Positions 1 through 10,950 of a DNA stretch of 49,934 nt are shown here, piece after piece (position 1 is the stretch's first letter; every line of letters starts with the position of its first letter). The stretch covers positions 786,829 through 836,762 of the forward strand of contig NW_009799102.1 of assembly GCF_000213175.1 (NCBI RefSeq), read 5' to 3'. The translations under genes and the position numbers were made by a program. The stretch comes from Neurospora tetrasperma FGSC 2508. Lineage: Eukaryota > Ascomycota > Sordariomycetes > Sordariales > Sordariaceae. The notes beneath the pieces are model-generated. The model made no database searches. It was not told where the DNA came from and saw only the letters and a program-made list of their open reading frames with translations.

Positions 1-241
1 AAAAACAAGAGAAACAGGGGAGAAGGAAAGAGAAAGAACATGTGAGAAAAACTGGACTTCATCCTCAGCTCACCTTCATGATGTCGAAACCTGAAGTAGT
101 CCGTCATGTCTAGTGAGGAAAGGAGGAAACAAGATAACTACAGGCCATACAACTAGTATGCTTCCAACATGCATCGAAATCTCCCCCAGATGCTCCGACA
201 CTCAACCTTGTAATCAACCCCAGAGACGATTGTTGCCAAGC
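1..241. other. Intergenic, downstream of HET gene
   Basis: Short flank after the second stop of the HET reading frame. I see no gene or structured element in it. Confidence 0.6.
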
Positions 242-724
242 TTAGGATCTACACCATCTTACCCACAACTCCAACCCTGGTTGTAACCTGAAGTTAATGT
301 ACGGCTCAGAGGCCGCTAATTGAAGTGTAAGAGAAGACACCCGACGAGCGACCGTCGTAAATTCTTTCGAAAGTGAAGTGAGCTCGGTCAGTGTAGGTCT
401 CACCAACTCTTTTGCACCCAAAATCGCAGAGTGGCACGCCAGGGACCTAGGCACCTCCCCGCCACTCCACATACCCAATACCAGCAGTATCCTCTTACCA
501 TCAATGTTCAAGATAAATAATAGACTATGTGAGGGGGTCTCGGATGGCTGCAAGGCGTATTTTGCCCACCCATTGCTCCAACTATCCGCGTGGTAAGCGT
601 CGACCTTTGTGGCTTTGGGGGCCGTCGCAGTTCTAAGGATGACGAACCGATGTGGCTGTCTTGACAAGGGAGGATATATCATCTCCACATCGAATTTCGA
701 ATTGTCGTGCCCAGGCCACGGTGG
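242..724 (-). other. In-frame C-terminal continuation of the HET gene beyond a TAG
   Basis: This is an open stretch of 160 codons in the same frame as the HET gene directly upstream, separated from it only by the TAG at 727-725. It begins PPWPGHDNSKF and ends with stop at 242-244. The composition looks protein-coding, with a hydrophobic strand-like segment (LLFILNIDGKRILLVLGMW) and a basic N-terminal part. No ATG occurs near its start, so it is unlikely to be an independent gene. If the TAG were read as Trp (TGG) the two parts would form a protein of about 628 residues. It is seen directly that the frame is shared and open; that it is a lost or conditionally expressed C-terminus is inference. 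Confidence 0.55.
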
Positions 725-2128
725 CTATTTCCGGAAGGCCAACTCTAAAGTCCGGCTGCCATAGAATTGATCAGGTATTGATGGTAGTAGTGTCAGGGCG
801 TTATAATTGTCCATGAGGTAGTTATTTTCTCTTTTTATTAACGACAAACAGTCACGATAGTGTGTCGTGATTCTGCCTGCACCCGTCGTTACTAGAGGTA
901 CACAAAGAGAGTTCGCCAGGGTTCTATCGTGGTAGGTTTGAGAACGATAGATGCTGAACAGGGAAAGCATTGGAAGAGCCAGGATCCTATCGGCATCAGT
1001 GCAGGGAAGAAAGAGGTATTGGAGACAATAACGTGTGTCAAAGCCCCAGAGGCCATCCAGCATTAGACCCCGCTGGCTGATGGCGAATTCGAGTGGCAGG
1101 CTTGGGGAACCGTTATATCTTTTGAGATTTCCGGCAAACCGGAAATCCGCAGGAGATGTGGCCAATAGCGGACGAGGTCTGGTTTTGCATGCTTGCTCAC
1201 GTAGGTGTCGACGGTACACTTCAAGATCATGCGCAACATATCCATCAGCCGTATCCACATATGTATCACGGTCGAGAGGCATGCCATAACCCCAGGCGAG
1301 AATGGTGGCATCATCATATGTTTTCATGATCTCGTGTTGTAGTCGCATGAAGGCCTTCTTGCCCTCGCCGTAGAGCATAGGCATATTAATATCGAACAGC
1401 CCGAGCAGGCAGTACGCCTGGTCCTCAACTCTGGTGGTGTGTCTGTTGGCGGCCCACGACATCCTCGCAGCCACCGTGGTTTGCTGAAGCTTCTCTTCGA
1501 TGCTTTTCCTGGTTTTCGGTATCCGCACGAGGGAGCCGTTTTTCTCCTGATTGTACACATCACCTTCGCCATACTCTGAGCCAGCTAGGCAATCGACTGG
1601 AATCGTGGTTGCTTTCGAGATACTTTCTGCCCAATCGCTACGCGAGCCTGACAACTCCCAGGAAGCATCGTAGAAATACAGAAGGTCAGGGGCCAGTAAC
1701 TCCTGCAAGGTCCAGCCTCTTGTGAACCAACGCGAACGAGTGATATCAAAACTTGATGGGTCGGTGGATCCGCTGGGCTTCCGGACATCGGAGAGGAAAG
1801 CATAGCAGAGGGCCGACTTCCGGTACCACGCGAACATGGAATTGATGGCCTCCTGCAACTCGGCACTGCTTGACTTGTCGATACAGCAGGTATCGATCCA
1901 AATATATTCAAACTTGTCTCTCCATGCCTGACGGCACGCGTGCTTGACCTTCGCCCAAGCTGGAGTAGGCGGCTTATCTGTCTTTAACCAGATGGGAGCA
2001 TCGGGTTGTTGAATGTCTTGGAGGCTGACCTCTTTTCCTTCCCATGTATGCGACAAGATGGCATATTTTGGGATCTCTTCACCCACAAACTCAACGAGTT
2101 CAAACGTGTCGGTTTTGAGTAGGCGCAT
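725..2128 (-). CDS. HET-domain (heterokaryon incompatibility) protein
   Basis: A 467-residue protein starting MRLLKTDTFELVEF, the usual start of HET-E/HET-D-type incompatibility proteins. The HET domain occupies roughly residues 20-170: YAILSHTW near residue 22, the YIWIDTCCIDK block near 75, then a Trp-rich W-FTRGWTLQELLAP block near 135. The later part has the family-typical ARMSWAANRHTTRVEDQAYCLLGLFDINMPMLYGEG segment. HET domains trigger cell death when incompatible hyphae fuse. No NACHT, WD40 or ankyrin repeats follow, so this is a stand-alone HET protein. It is intronless. It ends at a TAG after which the same frame stays open to 242, so the protein may be truncated by a single nonsense change. 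Start chosen at the canonical MRLL. Confidence 0.85.
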   Translation of the reverse strand: MRLLKTDTFELVEFVGEEIPKYAILSHTWEGKEVSLQDIQQPDAPIWLKTDKPPTPAWAKVKHACRQAWRDKFEYIWIDTCCIDKSSSAELQEAINSMFAWYRKSALCYAFLSDVRKPSGSTDPSSFDITRSRWFTRGWTLQELLAPDLLYFYDASWELSGSRSDWAESISKATTIPVDCLAGSEYGEGDVYNQEKNGSLVRIPKTRKSIEEKLQQTTVAARMSWAANRHTTRVEDQAYCLLGLFDINMPMLYGEGKKAFMRLQHEIMKTYDDATILAWGYGMPLDRDTYVDTADGYVAHDLEVYRRHLREQACKTRPRPLLATSPADFRFAGNLKRYNGSPSLPLEFAISQRGLMLDGLWGFDTRYCLQYLFLPCTDADRILALPMLSLFSIYRSQTYHDRTLANSLCVPLVTTGAGRITTHYRDCLSLIKRENNYLMDNYNALTLLPSIPDQFYGSRTLELAFRK

Positions 2129-5014
2129 CTTTGGACCGTCTCACACTCTCAGGGTAGCAGCGACTCATGACATTGAACTTCCAATAGTTGCGTGAAGGGG
2201 GTTTCTGTTGGTGGAAGGGTGACAATCCTTGAGAGAAATTCAAGCAGCGGGACTCTCCAGGAGTTGGCAAAGCGCGTCCGAAGACTAAGAGCAAACCGAT
2301 GTGGTAAACTCGATGATTGAGTTGAGGCAAGAGGATGACGGGTCAAGTTCCTCGTCATATACACTCCAACATGGAAATTGGGTAGGTGACGACTTCCCAA
2401 CAGCGATGATGCCTAGTGTGAGCTCTTTTATGTTCTGATTTAGTATTCTCAAACGTTTGAGGAAGGAGAGTGCGGGGTTGAAGAAAAAGGAACGCGAAGC
2501 TGAGCAATTGCTGCTGGGTACCTAGTTGCTGCCTCGAGACTGCAACCTAACCAACCCCCCAACTTAAGCGAATGCAGCTGTCCGTCAATGTTAACCGATC
2601 AAGGAGAACCAACAGAGGGGAATTGAATATTGATATCATGATAGTAGGCCACATCGTTCGTTAAGTAGAGGTAGTAAAAGACCAAAACACATCTCTTCGA
2701 TCCGAAACCAAACTTCAGCCTCGGACAACGTCTGATGGTAGTAGCAAGCCTCCAAGAAGAAGTACAGATATAAGATAAAATGCTAAACACATATTATCAC
2801 ATACAACCATACCTACAGGTACCTACCAGAAGACTCAGGATTCTGTCCGCTCTCCTATAGATAAGCCAGTAAGGGGACTGGAAGGTTATCTATGGGTGCC
2901 GTTTTCGATAGATGTTTGGATTACTCAGCTGAAAACGCCGCCGCCCGTTTCTTGCAACCGTTTTCCATTGCCTTGGCCGTCGAGTGCACCATTCCAACTT
3001 ACGCCAAGCCCAGTTGAGTAGGTACCTACCTACCTAGGTACTCTTGGCGGGCAATTCTGGCAAGGCATTTTCGCACCTCGCGATAGTCCCAACAAGTCAG
3101 TTGGAGGTGGATAACTTTGTAAATGAGTCTCGTTGGAGGCGAAAACGCTATGTCATATTAAGAAGGAGACTAATGTAGCACGCTTAGGTCCAGCCGTAGC
3201 AGTGGGTTCGTTCCATGCCGCCGTCCCGGATTACCGCTGTCGTTACACAGACTAACACAGCGGCCCGGGCAGGGGCTGAGGGCCTAGCCGGGCTGCGGCT
3301 AGGGGTGTGCTAGGGCGGGGATGACTGGCGTCTACCAGGCTGGTGGGTGCCTAGTCCTAGGTACCTAACCTAACACCATGCCCTGTACCATACCATAGAC
3401 CCTTGAAAGTTTTTTGTTAGCGCGGTTCTTGTGATAACCTAAGGGTCTGCAAAACTTGACAGAAACATGACGAGACAACTACCACAGTCACAACGGAGAG
3501 ATACATAAAGTGCACAAAGCCTCCAGATTGTATCTCGTTGATACCAACTTCTTGTATAAAATGTGGTAGAATGGTGGTTGAGTTGCGAAGAGTGTGTACG
3601 TAGTAAAGTTCCACGCCAAAGAACTTTGCAGGGGTGATGTGTAGACACTTTGTACTGCCAGGGGTTCAAGTAGTTATATGGTTCGAGACGCCTACTACTG
3701 TGATATATTAGACGAGTAATACTCTCTAGGAAGGTGCTTGTTGGGCGACGGGTATGAGGTGCGCAGTGGTACACTACACTGCATCAGTACTGTGGTTGCG
3801 AGCGAAAGTCAAAACCCCCTTGTCAGACACCTAGGCACCTACTCCACTTCATTAAACTTTGTACAACACTACACTGGGTAGGGTTAGGACGTCGGGTGCC
3901 CGGGGCAGTTGTGGCTCCGACGGAAAAGGGGACTCGACTTCCAGACAACTGAAAGTGTTCGTTCTATGACGAGGCCTAGTCTTTTAGCTGGAAAGCTGAC
4001 ATCTCTTTCTTCTCCATATAGCGCAGTCCAAGTTGAAAATCGACTAACCTCTGCTCTACAACAGCGCCAATCGCTACCTAGTCAAATCCTTCAGCTTTCC
4101 GGCTTCCGTCACTCCAACTGTCCCTACCTAGGAAAGAATAACCCCCAGAAACCAAACCTCCGGAAATCCGATACTGCTACATCACTGATACGCCCTTGTA
4201 CACCGTGGTGGGAACGGGCTCCAAGTGGAATACGCTATCCAACCCTGTGGTGAGAATTTGCTATCCTTACCTCGATGAGGCCGGGGGACCTAGGTCACCA
4301 AATTACGCAACACGACTGGAAAAGAGGATTTCAGGACTCTCGGCAAGATAGTGTAGTTGCCACTTGAGCGAGCCGAGGCGGTAGGGGGTGCACATGCTTT
4401 CGGAGGCAGAGCACGTTAAGGGTTAGAGACCAGCCCCAAGACAATGGAACACCGGTCCAACAACACCAAGCTAGTAACCAACAACCAACTCTATCACAAC
4501 GTTACTCCGCATAGGGAGTCGAGTGAAAAACTCGTCCACGCTAATACTTCCCTCTGCTCGGCTAGAACTTGTTGGCTTGCTACGCCAATTCTACAGGAAA
4601 CAGGGGGCGGACAGGTGACAAGCAAGCCATTTGTTGTCTGAAAGATGGACGAGGGCATCTCGGGGTCTTGGCGGAGATGCCTGGATATGGAGAGACCGCA
4701 GACTACCGGCGGACGGTGACCGGCGGAGACATGAGTGGGAAAGAGTTGGGGTTTGCGAGTTCTTCGCTGATGCTCAAGGGGGGAGGGGGAGAATGATGTT
4801 GCTGTCGCCAACATCGGACGACGGACCGAATATCGACTAGGGACAGTCGATCAGTCAAGTCGATTAGAGATTTAAAGAGAACCGACAACCACTCTTTTCC
4901 CCCCCTCTCTCTCTCTTCCTCTACATCATCCCTATTCGTGGGCCTTTTCTGCTTCCTTCTTTGCCGGCAAAGCCTGCCATTACCAACCCAGAGGGGGCCA
5001 CACCTACCCTCAAC
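2129..5014. other. Long intergenic region between HET gene and GH71-S8 gene
   Basis: Divergent promoter region of about 2.9 kb. Reading frames here are short and lack family resemblance. It contains the 5S rRNA pseudogene at about 2799-2876, many TACCTA/TAGGTA motifs (for example 3018-3040 and 3355-3372), and a pyrimidine-rich CT stretch at 4899-4922 about 100 bp upstream of the GH71 start that resembles a fungal core promoter. Otherwise I see nothing gene-like. Confidence 0.6.
2799..2876 (+). pseudogene. Truncated 5S rRNA pseudogene with RIP-like mutations
   Basis: The stretch matches the 5' half of the intact 5S gene at 49188 in this same window: ACATACAACCATACC at the start and GTCCGCTCTCCTATAGATAAGCCAGT further on. 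Most differences are C:G to T:A transitions (CGACC to CAACC, TCCCATAG to TCCTATAG, CAGTGAGG to CAGTAAGG, GGGATCCCG to AGGATTCTG). A roughly 10-base insertion (AGGTACCTAC) interrupts the 5' part, and similarity fades after about 2876, so the 3' half is missing or strongly diverged. The internal promoter is therefore disrupted and the copy is unlikely to be transcribed. Confidence 0.8.
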
Positions 5015-8000
5015 ATGTGGCTCTTTACCCTTCTAGCCGTCCTGTTAGCATGTGCCCAGGTACAGGCCAAGGCAGTATTTGCTCATTTCATGGTGAGCCC
5101 GTTCCTACAACCCTCTAGTCTGCACGCATGGTACACAAGGAAACTAACTTTGAACTAGGTGGAAAATGCCAAATCCTGGAGCGTGGACCAATGGAAGGTC
5201 GATATGAGGCTGGCTCAAGCTGCCCACATCGACGGGTTTGCTCTGAACATTCGAGCTGATGATACCACTTCCGGCGTATCTCTATCCAGGGCCTTTGACG
5301 CGGCCGACGAATTGGGGTTCAAGGTGATTCTCTCGTTCGATTACGCGGGCGGAGGCCCCTGGGGCGCCAACCTCGTAAGTTCCATGATCTTGCTCTATTC
5401 CGGCTACGACTCGTATTATATCGACAAACAAGGACGGCCTGTCGTGTCCACCTTTGAAGGGCCGGCTCAAGCTGGGACCTGGCAGTACATCATCAAGAAG
5501 ACCAACGCTGCCTTTATCCCCGACTGGTCGTCGCTCGGGGCTAAGGCGGCGCTCGAAGCTGCCCCTTGTGTCCCGGAAGGTCTCTTCAGCTGGGCGCCGT
5601 GGCCATGGGGTAACACGGACGGCAACACGTACGTGGATGCTTCGTACATTGAGTTCATGGAGACGGCCGAGAAGAACTGCGCCATGGACATGCAGTATAG
5701 TAAGTGGCTTGGACGTTACCCCTATGGCGAGAGCACGTTACTAACATTGAGTCCGTGGTATAGTGATGCCAGCTAGCCCTTGGTTTTACACCAATCTCCC
5801 GGGCTACAAGAAAAATTGGTTGTGGAGGGGCGACGACCTGTGGTTTGACCGCTGGGAGCAGATCCGGTTCATGAACCCCGACTACGTCGAGATCATCTCC
5901 TGGAACGACTTTGGCGAGTCCCACCACATCGGTCCCTTGTACGTCGAGGGTGACAGCTACGAGGCCTTACAGTCGGGAAAGCGCCCTTCAACTACGCCTT
6001 GGACATGCCCCACGACGGCTGGCGTGAGCTGCTGCCCTTCACCATCGACCTCTACAAAACCGGCGTGGCCACGATCGAACAGGAAAAGCTTGTGGCCTGG
6101 TACCGCGTAACCTCCAAGAACGCGGCGTGCAACGACGGATGGACCACGGGCAACACAGCGAGCCAACTGCAGTTGGAGTTTACACCCCAGGACGTGGTAC
6201 AGGACAAGATCTTTTACTCGGCCCTCCTCGCCAGCAGCCAGCCCGTCACGGTCACCGTCGGCGGCGTCAACGTCGGCGCTACGTGGACGAAGACGCCCAG
6301 CGGCGGCGCCGGCATCTACCACGGCAGCGTCGACTTTGGGAGCAACACAGGCGCTGTCGTCGTCACGGTCGGGTCCATGACGGTCAACAAGCGGCCCATT
6401 GCGGCAAACTGCGACGACACGAACGGATACACGAACTGGAACGCCTTTGTAGCGAGCACCACGGGAGCGTCGGTGAGTGCCACGGTCAACTCGACGCAGT
6501 GGGTGTGTGTCGAGGGCACTGCGGCCGCTGGCTTCGACGAGCTCTGCGCCTTCACCTGCAAGTACGGATACTGCCCCGTCGGCGCCTGCCTCTGCACCAA
6601 GATGGGGCCCGGCAACAAGCTCCCCGGCCCCGAAACCCCTGGGTTCGGCACCGTGGGATTCCCGGCCAAGGGCAGAACAGCCAGCTACGGCGGCCTGTGC
6701 AGCTTCGCCTGCAACTACGGCTACGGCTGCCCCAACGCCTACTGCGACACGGTCGAGCACGAGCTTGTCATCCCCAGCGTGTCGCCCTTCACCCCGGACG
6801 CATGTACCTCGGGCGTCGGCGAGGGCGGTCTCGGCGGCCTCTGTAGCTTCTCGTGCAACTTTGGCTTCTGCCCTATCCACTCGTGTACTTGCACGTCGAC
6901 GGGGGCCCTGCACGTCCCCCCTGGCGCGAGCGACACCATCACCGGCAAGGCGGACCCAAGCGTCGACGAACGCACCTACGGGCCCCTCTGCGAGTTCGCC
7001 TGCAGCCGCGGCTACTGCCCCGAGGGCGCTTGCGTCCAGTCCGACGTCGACGACGGGAACCCATACAAGAACGTCAATCCCGCCTACATTGGCCCCCAGG
7101 TCTACGAGACGCCGACGGCGGCCTGCGAGAGCCCTTGTGTCCTCGTCCTGCCCCCGAGTAAGCTCCCGGCCACCACGACGTTCCGCCTCCCGCCGTATCC
7201 CACCTCGTTCCAGGTCGGGTCGACGACCACGACGGTCACGCTTTACCCCGCCGACATCGTGACCGACCAGGTCTCCTTCTCCAACATCAACATCACTGGC
7301 GCTGTGACGGACGGAGCTGTCTTCCCCATGTGTACGAGCTTGAAGCCCGACGCCATTCCCGTCACTCTCAGCTACGTATCCAACGCCAAGACGACGGTTA
7401 CCGTGCGCCAGGTTGAGCTGCCGCCGTGGCCCCAAATCACCCAAGGGCCGCCTGACCAGTGGACGTCAACGTGCGGCGGCTGGGTAACGGGCACCATCAC
7501 CAACACCCACAACGACACCGACGGCCCCATCGCTTGGATCCCCCCGCCCACCGCCACTACAACGACTCCACGGCCAACCTATACTGGCATCTTCCCGCCT
7601 GCTATTGTTGAGCCTATCGTCGACCCCATAGACGCACAATGCCACAACAACCGCTGCCTGCCCGAAGGAGACGACGACAACGAGCACAGCAACCATGTGG
7701 TCATCAAAGTGAAATGCGACGAACTGTGGTTCTTCGTCTTCTGCATCCACACCGAGCATATCCAGGTCTTTGGTTGGAAGTTCACGTTCCCCAAAGCCGT
7801 CATTGGACCGTACGAGCTATAGCCCCCTTTCCCTTTCTTGCGCTCTTTGGACAGGTAATCTAACCACGAAAAAACATGCACAGGGGTCCGCCGCCGGGAC
7901 TTAGAGAGCTCCCAGAGAGTTGGAAATTCATCGACCTCCCCGATTTCCCTCCCTGGCCCAAGATCACGTTAGTACTATACTCCCTATCTTGTTACCCCAG

Positions 8001-10950
8001 ATGGCTTGATTACTAACTGCGGGCTCGCCAACGTCGCTGTCAGTATTGGACCGGACCTTACCTACCCGGACAAGCCTACCGACTGCGATGACAACAAACG
8101 GGAGGTTCCTGTGGAGATGTACACGATATCATATGGCCTCTCCGTATCCAACGGCGCCACAGTAACAACGACAACCAAGACTATTACCGAGACGGCCTAC
8201 GAGACCGGCTGCCCCATCCCGGAATACACAACTACGGCCGCCTGCGGACACGGAAACGGCAAATCCAAGCGACAGACGGCCCTTTCCAAAATATCCCTTC
8301 CGGTTGCGACTGCGGCACCGGCCACCGCCGGCCACTCCCCGGCTCTTGTTGCCCGTGACGATGGCGATGACGAGTGCGACATGGACGAGAAGTGGAGCGC
8401 GGCGATTTACTTCTTTGAGACAGCTAGCGAAGTCGACATCTTGACTGTTGACCTTCATATCGAGCTAAGCGGCTTGGAATACCATCATTTCAAGCACGAC
8501 CGTCTCGGAACCATCTTTATTTATGTCGAGGATGCTCCATTTCGCTTCTTGGTCGATATCGGCAATATGGAGGGGGTAAGTTACTGTTACCGCCACGTTC
8601 GTCTTCCTTTCGCGGGTGCTAACCTTGTCATCTCTTTTGTTTGCAGGTCGACCCATGGTCTATAGAAAAGTGGAAGAAGGATGGTATAGAACTACACACT
8701 AGAAGCTGGGGAGCTGGATCGGGGCCGGTTTTCAATGCGACCAATCTGCGCAAGAGAACCTTTGACAACCCGTCCTATGACCGTATGGTCAGCTGGCACC
8801 GCTCGATGGTCTCGAGCTACCCGGGTCAGGAATGGAACCTCGACGGCGAAGCTTTTCACGAAGGCAATTACATGGTATATTACCATGATGGCATCCTGGG
8901 CAGCGGGCAGTACCTTTACAACTTTGATGAAGGCGTCAATCCGGTATGTGCTACAGGACTATGTTTATGGAATACCAGCTGACACTACCACCCCTTAGGA
9001 TGATGATATTAACCTCGACAACATTGAGGAATTTCATTACGAACACAGTATTAACAACGGGCTTGACATGCATAATTACATACACGGCACAGGTGTTGCT
9101 TATTATGCTGTCGGCCGGACTCTTGGGATTGCTCCTGGGGCAACCTTTCTTGTTATGGAAGATCCGCTAACTATGGACACGAATAAGACGGGCTACCTTG
9201 AGATCAATCTGATCCGCTTGCTGGGCATGATCAATGACATTGAGAGCAAAGGAAGGCAAGGGAAGTGCGTCATAAACATATCAATGGTTTGGGTTGTTCC
9301 GGAGGGTGCGACCGACAGGTGGCTGTCTCTATTCAGTAAGATCTCTCTTTCTGTCTCTCTTTCTCTCTCAAGAGTTGCTCTAACGTAAGCATGCAGGAAT
9401 GATGCTTCGCTACACGGAAACCAACCTCCAGTGCGTTGTGGTCATCGCTTCCGGAAACGTGGAAGACATTCAGCGTTATGCAAACGCAGCAGTCCCGGCA
9501 CGGTGGTCTCTCGACGGCAGTCTCCCCGACACGTTAGTGGTCGGATTTGCCTCCAATCATGGCTATCGTGCCCTGGGTAGTCTCCCGTGGAACATTGATG
9601 GACGGCTTGACGACTCATCAATGGTCTTCGCCCCCGGTTTGATGTTGTGGAACAACACGGGAATTTTTCCTGGTGGAAGTTCTTTTGGTGAGTCTCTAGC
9701 CTTCATGCATTCTGTTATTTTTTTCGAGCTTCAAGACTGATAGTTGTCCGGTATGCAGCTGCCCCTATGGTAGCAGCCCTGGTCGCATATCTCCGCGCGC
9801 TTCCCTCGCCTTTCGCCGAGGATTTGAAAAAGACGGTGTTCGCAGTCAAGATGGTAAAATATTTGACTCGCAAAGTCAATGTGATTGATCAGCTCGAGGA
9901 TTATTTCCCGGACCTTGAAGAGATGGGAAATCATCGCAGAATCATCTGGAACGGCAACGTTGGGGTCGAGAACTGCCTCGTTGGCTACCGTTCTGGGTTC
10001 AAGTCTGACGAGGCTAAGGCCGTTTGCGAGGTGGTAAACGAGGGCTTACCCGAGCCAGGTAACACGGACAATTGGACCCCTGATACCAGATACATCGACA
10101 ACAACTTTCCACTCAGATCAGGCTCTAGCAACGGCGGCGCTGTAACCTGGTAAGTGACACTTTCTATGCCTACCACCGTATCCATCACTAATAGCAAACA
10201 ATAGGCACTCGGGCGCGGTATCACCAACCTGCACCGCCAACTGTGGCACACTGTGCACTGGCTATTATTGCGTACCCCAACCTACTGGTAGCCCGCCAGA
10301 CTTCTCTGACCCCGTCAATGAGGTCGTGACCAAAACAACCTCTACGACGGCCCAGGCCACAACAACCAAGGCCACAACGACCATGGTCACCACAACCAAG
10401 GCTACGCCGACAGCCACCGTGCAGCCGCTTACGCAAGGTCCTATTCACTGTCACGACGAATCCGACCCTGAGTACGCCAAACACGAAGACGTCAATCCCA
10501 AAACGCAGGACCATTATTCGCAGGTGTTTATGGACGCTAAATGGGACACGATCGGACCGAACGATGAGCCACGTGTGTTCCGTTATGTCCAGTCCGATAG
10601 CTTGACGTACGTCTATCGCGCCGAATGGGTCAAGGGGTGCGTTACGACGGTCGAGAAGCAGGACTTCCATTACCCACTGGGCCAGTCGAGTTCCGATGTC
10701 ACAGCTTACACGCTCGTGAGACAGAATTATCTATCTTGTGAGTTATTTATCTCCTCTTTGGTTTCATTATCTTCTACTATGGGCTTTCACAAATGGGGGG
10801 GGGAAGACAGAAAGAAATAGAGAAAAAAAAAAAAAGAAACGAACTAACGCTTCAATGTCTACAGGCAACAACCACGGTGTCGGTGGCTGGACACAGGTTG
10901 GCTGTGTCAAGTACGACTTTGCACCTAGCGTATGGTCCACTGTGCCTTGA
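5015..10950 (+). CDS. Secreted GH71 alpha-1,3-glucanase fused to Cys-rich repeats and an S8 subtilisin-like domain
   Basis: Eleven exons: 5015-5092, 5159-5699, 5764-7809, 7884-7967, 8044-8575, 8647-8943, 8999-9335, 9397-9687, 9759-10149, 10205-10737, 10865-10950. All introns are GT-AG with phases that join in frame. One base is missing near 5981, where the frame shifts from YEALQSGK to APFNYALDMPHDGW; with it restored the coding length is 5217 nt (1738 aa). Residues 1-18 are a signal peptide. About 19-445 is the GH71 module (FAHFMVENAKSW, DGFALNIR, SFDYAGGGPW, PASPWFYTNLPGYKKNW, ISWNDFGESHHIGPLY), which cleaves alpha-1,3-glucan. About 455-635 holds four Cys modules (LCxFxCxxGYCPxxxC). A Pro/Thr-rich linker with PPWPKITIGPD follows. 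About 1080-1420 is a subtilisin-like domain: Asp in FDEGVNP (about 1188), His in HGTGV (1222), Asn in VVIASGN (1326), Ser in GGSSFAAP (1401). The tail (NNHGVGGWTQVGC) resembles the C-terminus of fungal mutanases and class C chitinases. Confidence 0.8.
6541..7038 (+). repeat. Four tandem cysteine-rich modules inside the GH71-S8 gene
   Basis: Four copies of a pattern C-x-F-x-C-x(3)-G-[YF]-(G)-C-P-x(3)-C occur with about 50-residue spacing, starting near 6541 (LCAFTCKYGYCP), 6697 (LCSFACNYGYGCP), 6838 (LCSFSCNFGFCP) and 6985 (LCEFACSRGYCP). Such modules are common after GH71 catalytic domains in filamentous fungi and may bind wall glycan; the binding role is inference. Confidence 0.75.

Noticed and set aside
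3675-3690. GGTTCGA sites (also 12799, 13219, 34662) as possible tRNA box B
   Set aside because: No cloverleaf stems or box A at the proper distance; the 34662 site is part of the MITE end.
5957-7444. 495-codon minus-strand open frame
   Set aside because: It is the GC-rich antisense shadow of the GH71 exon; composition (Val/Ala/Arg/Gly) is unnatural and no domain is seen.
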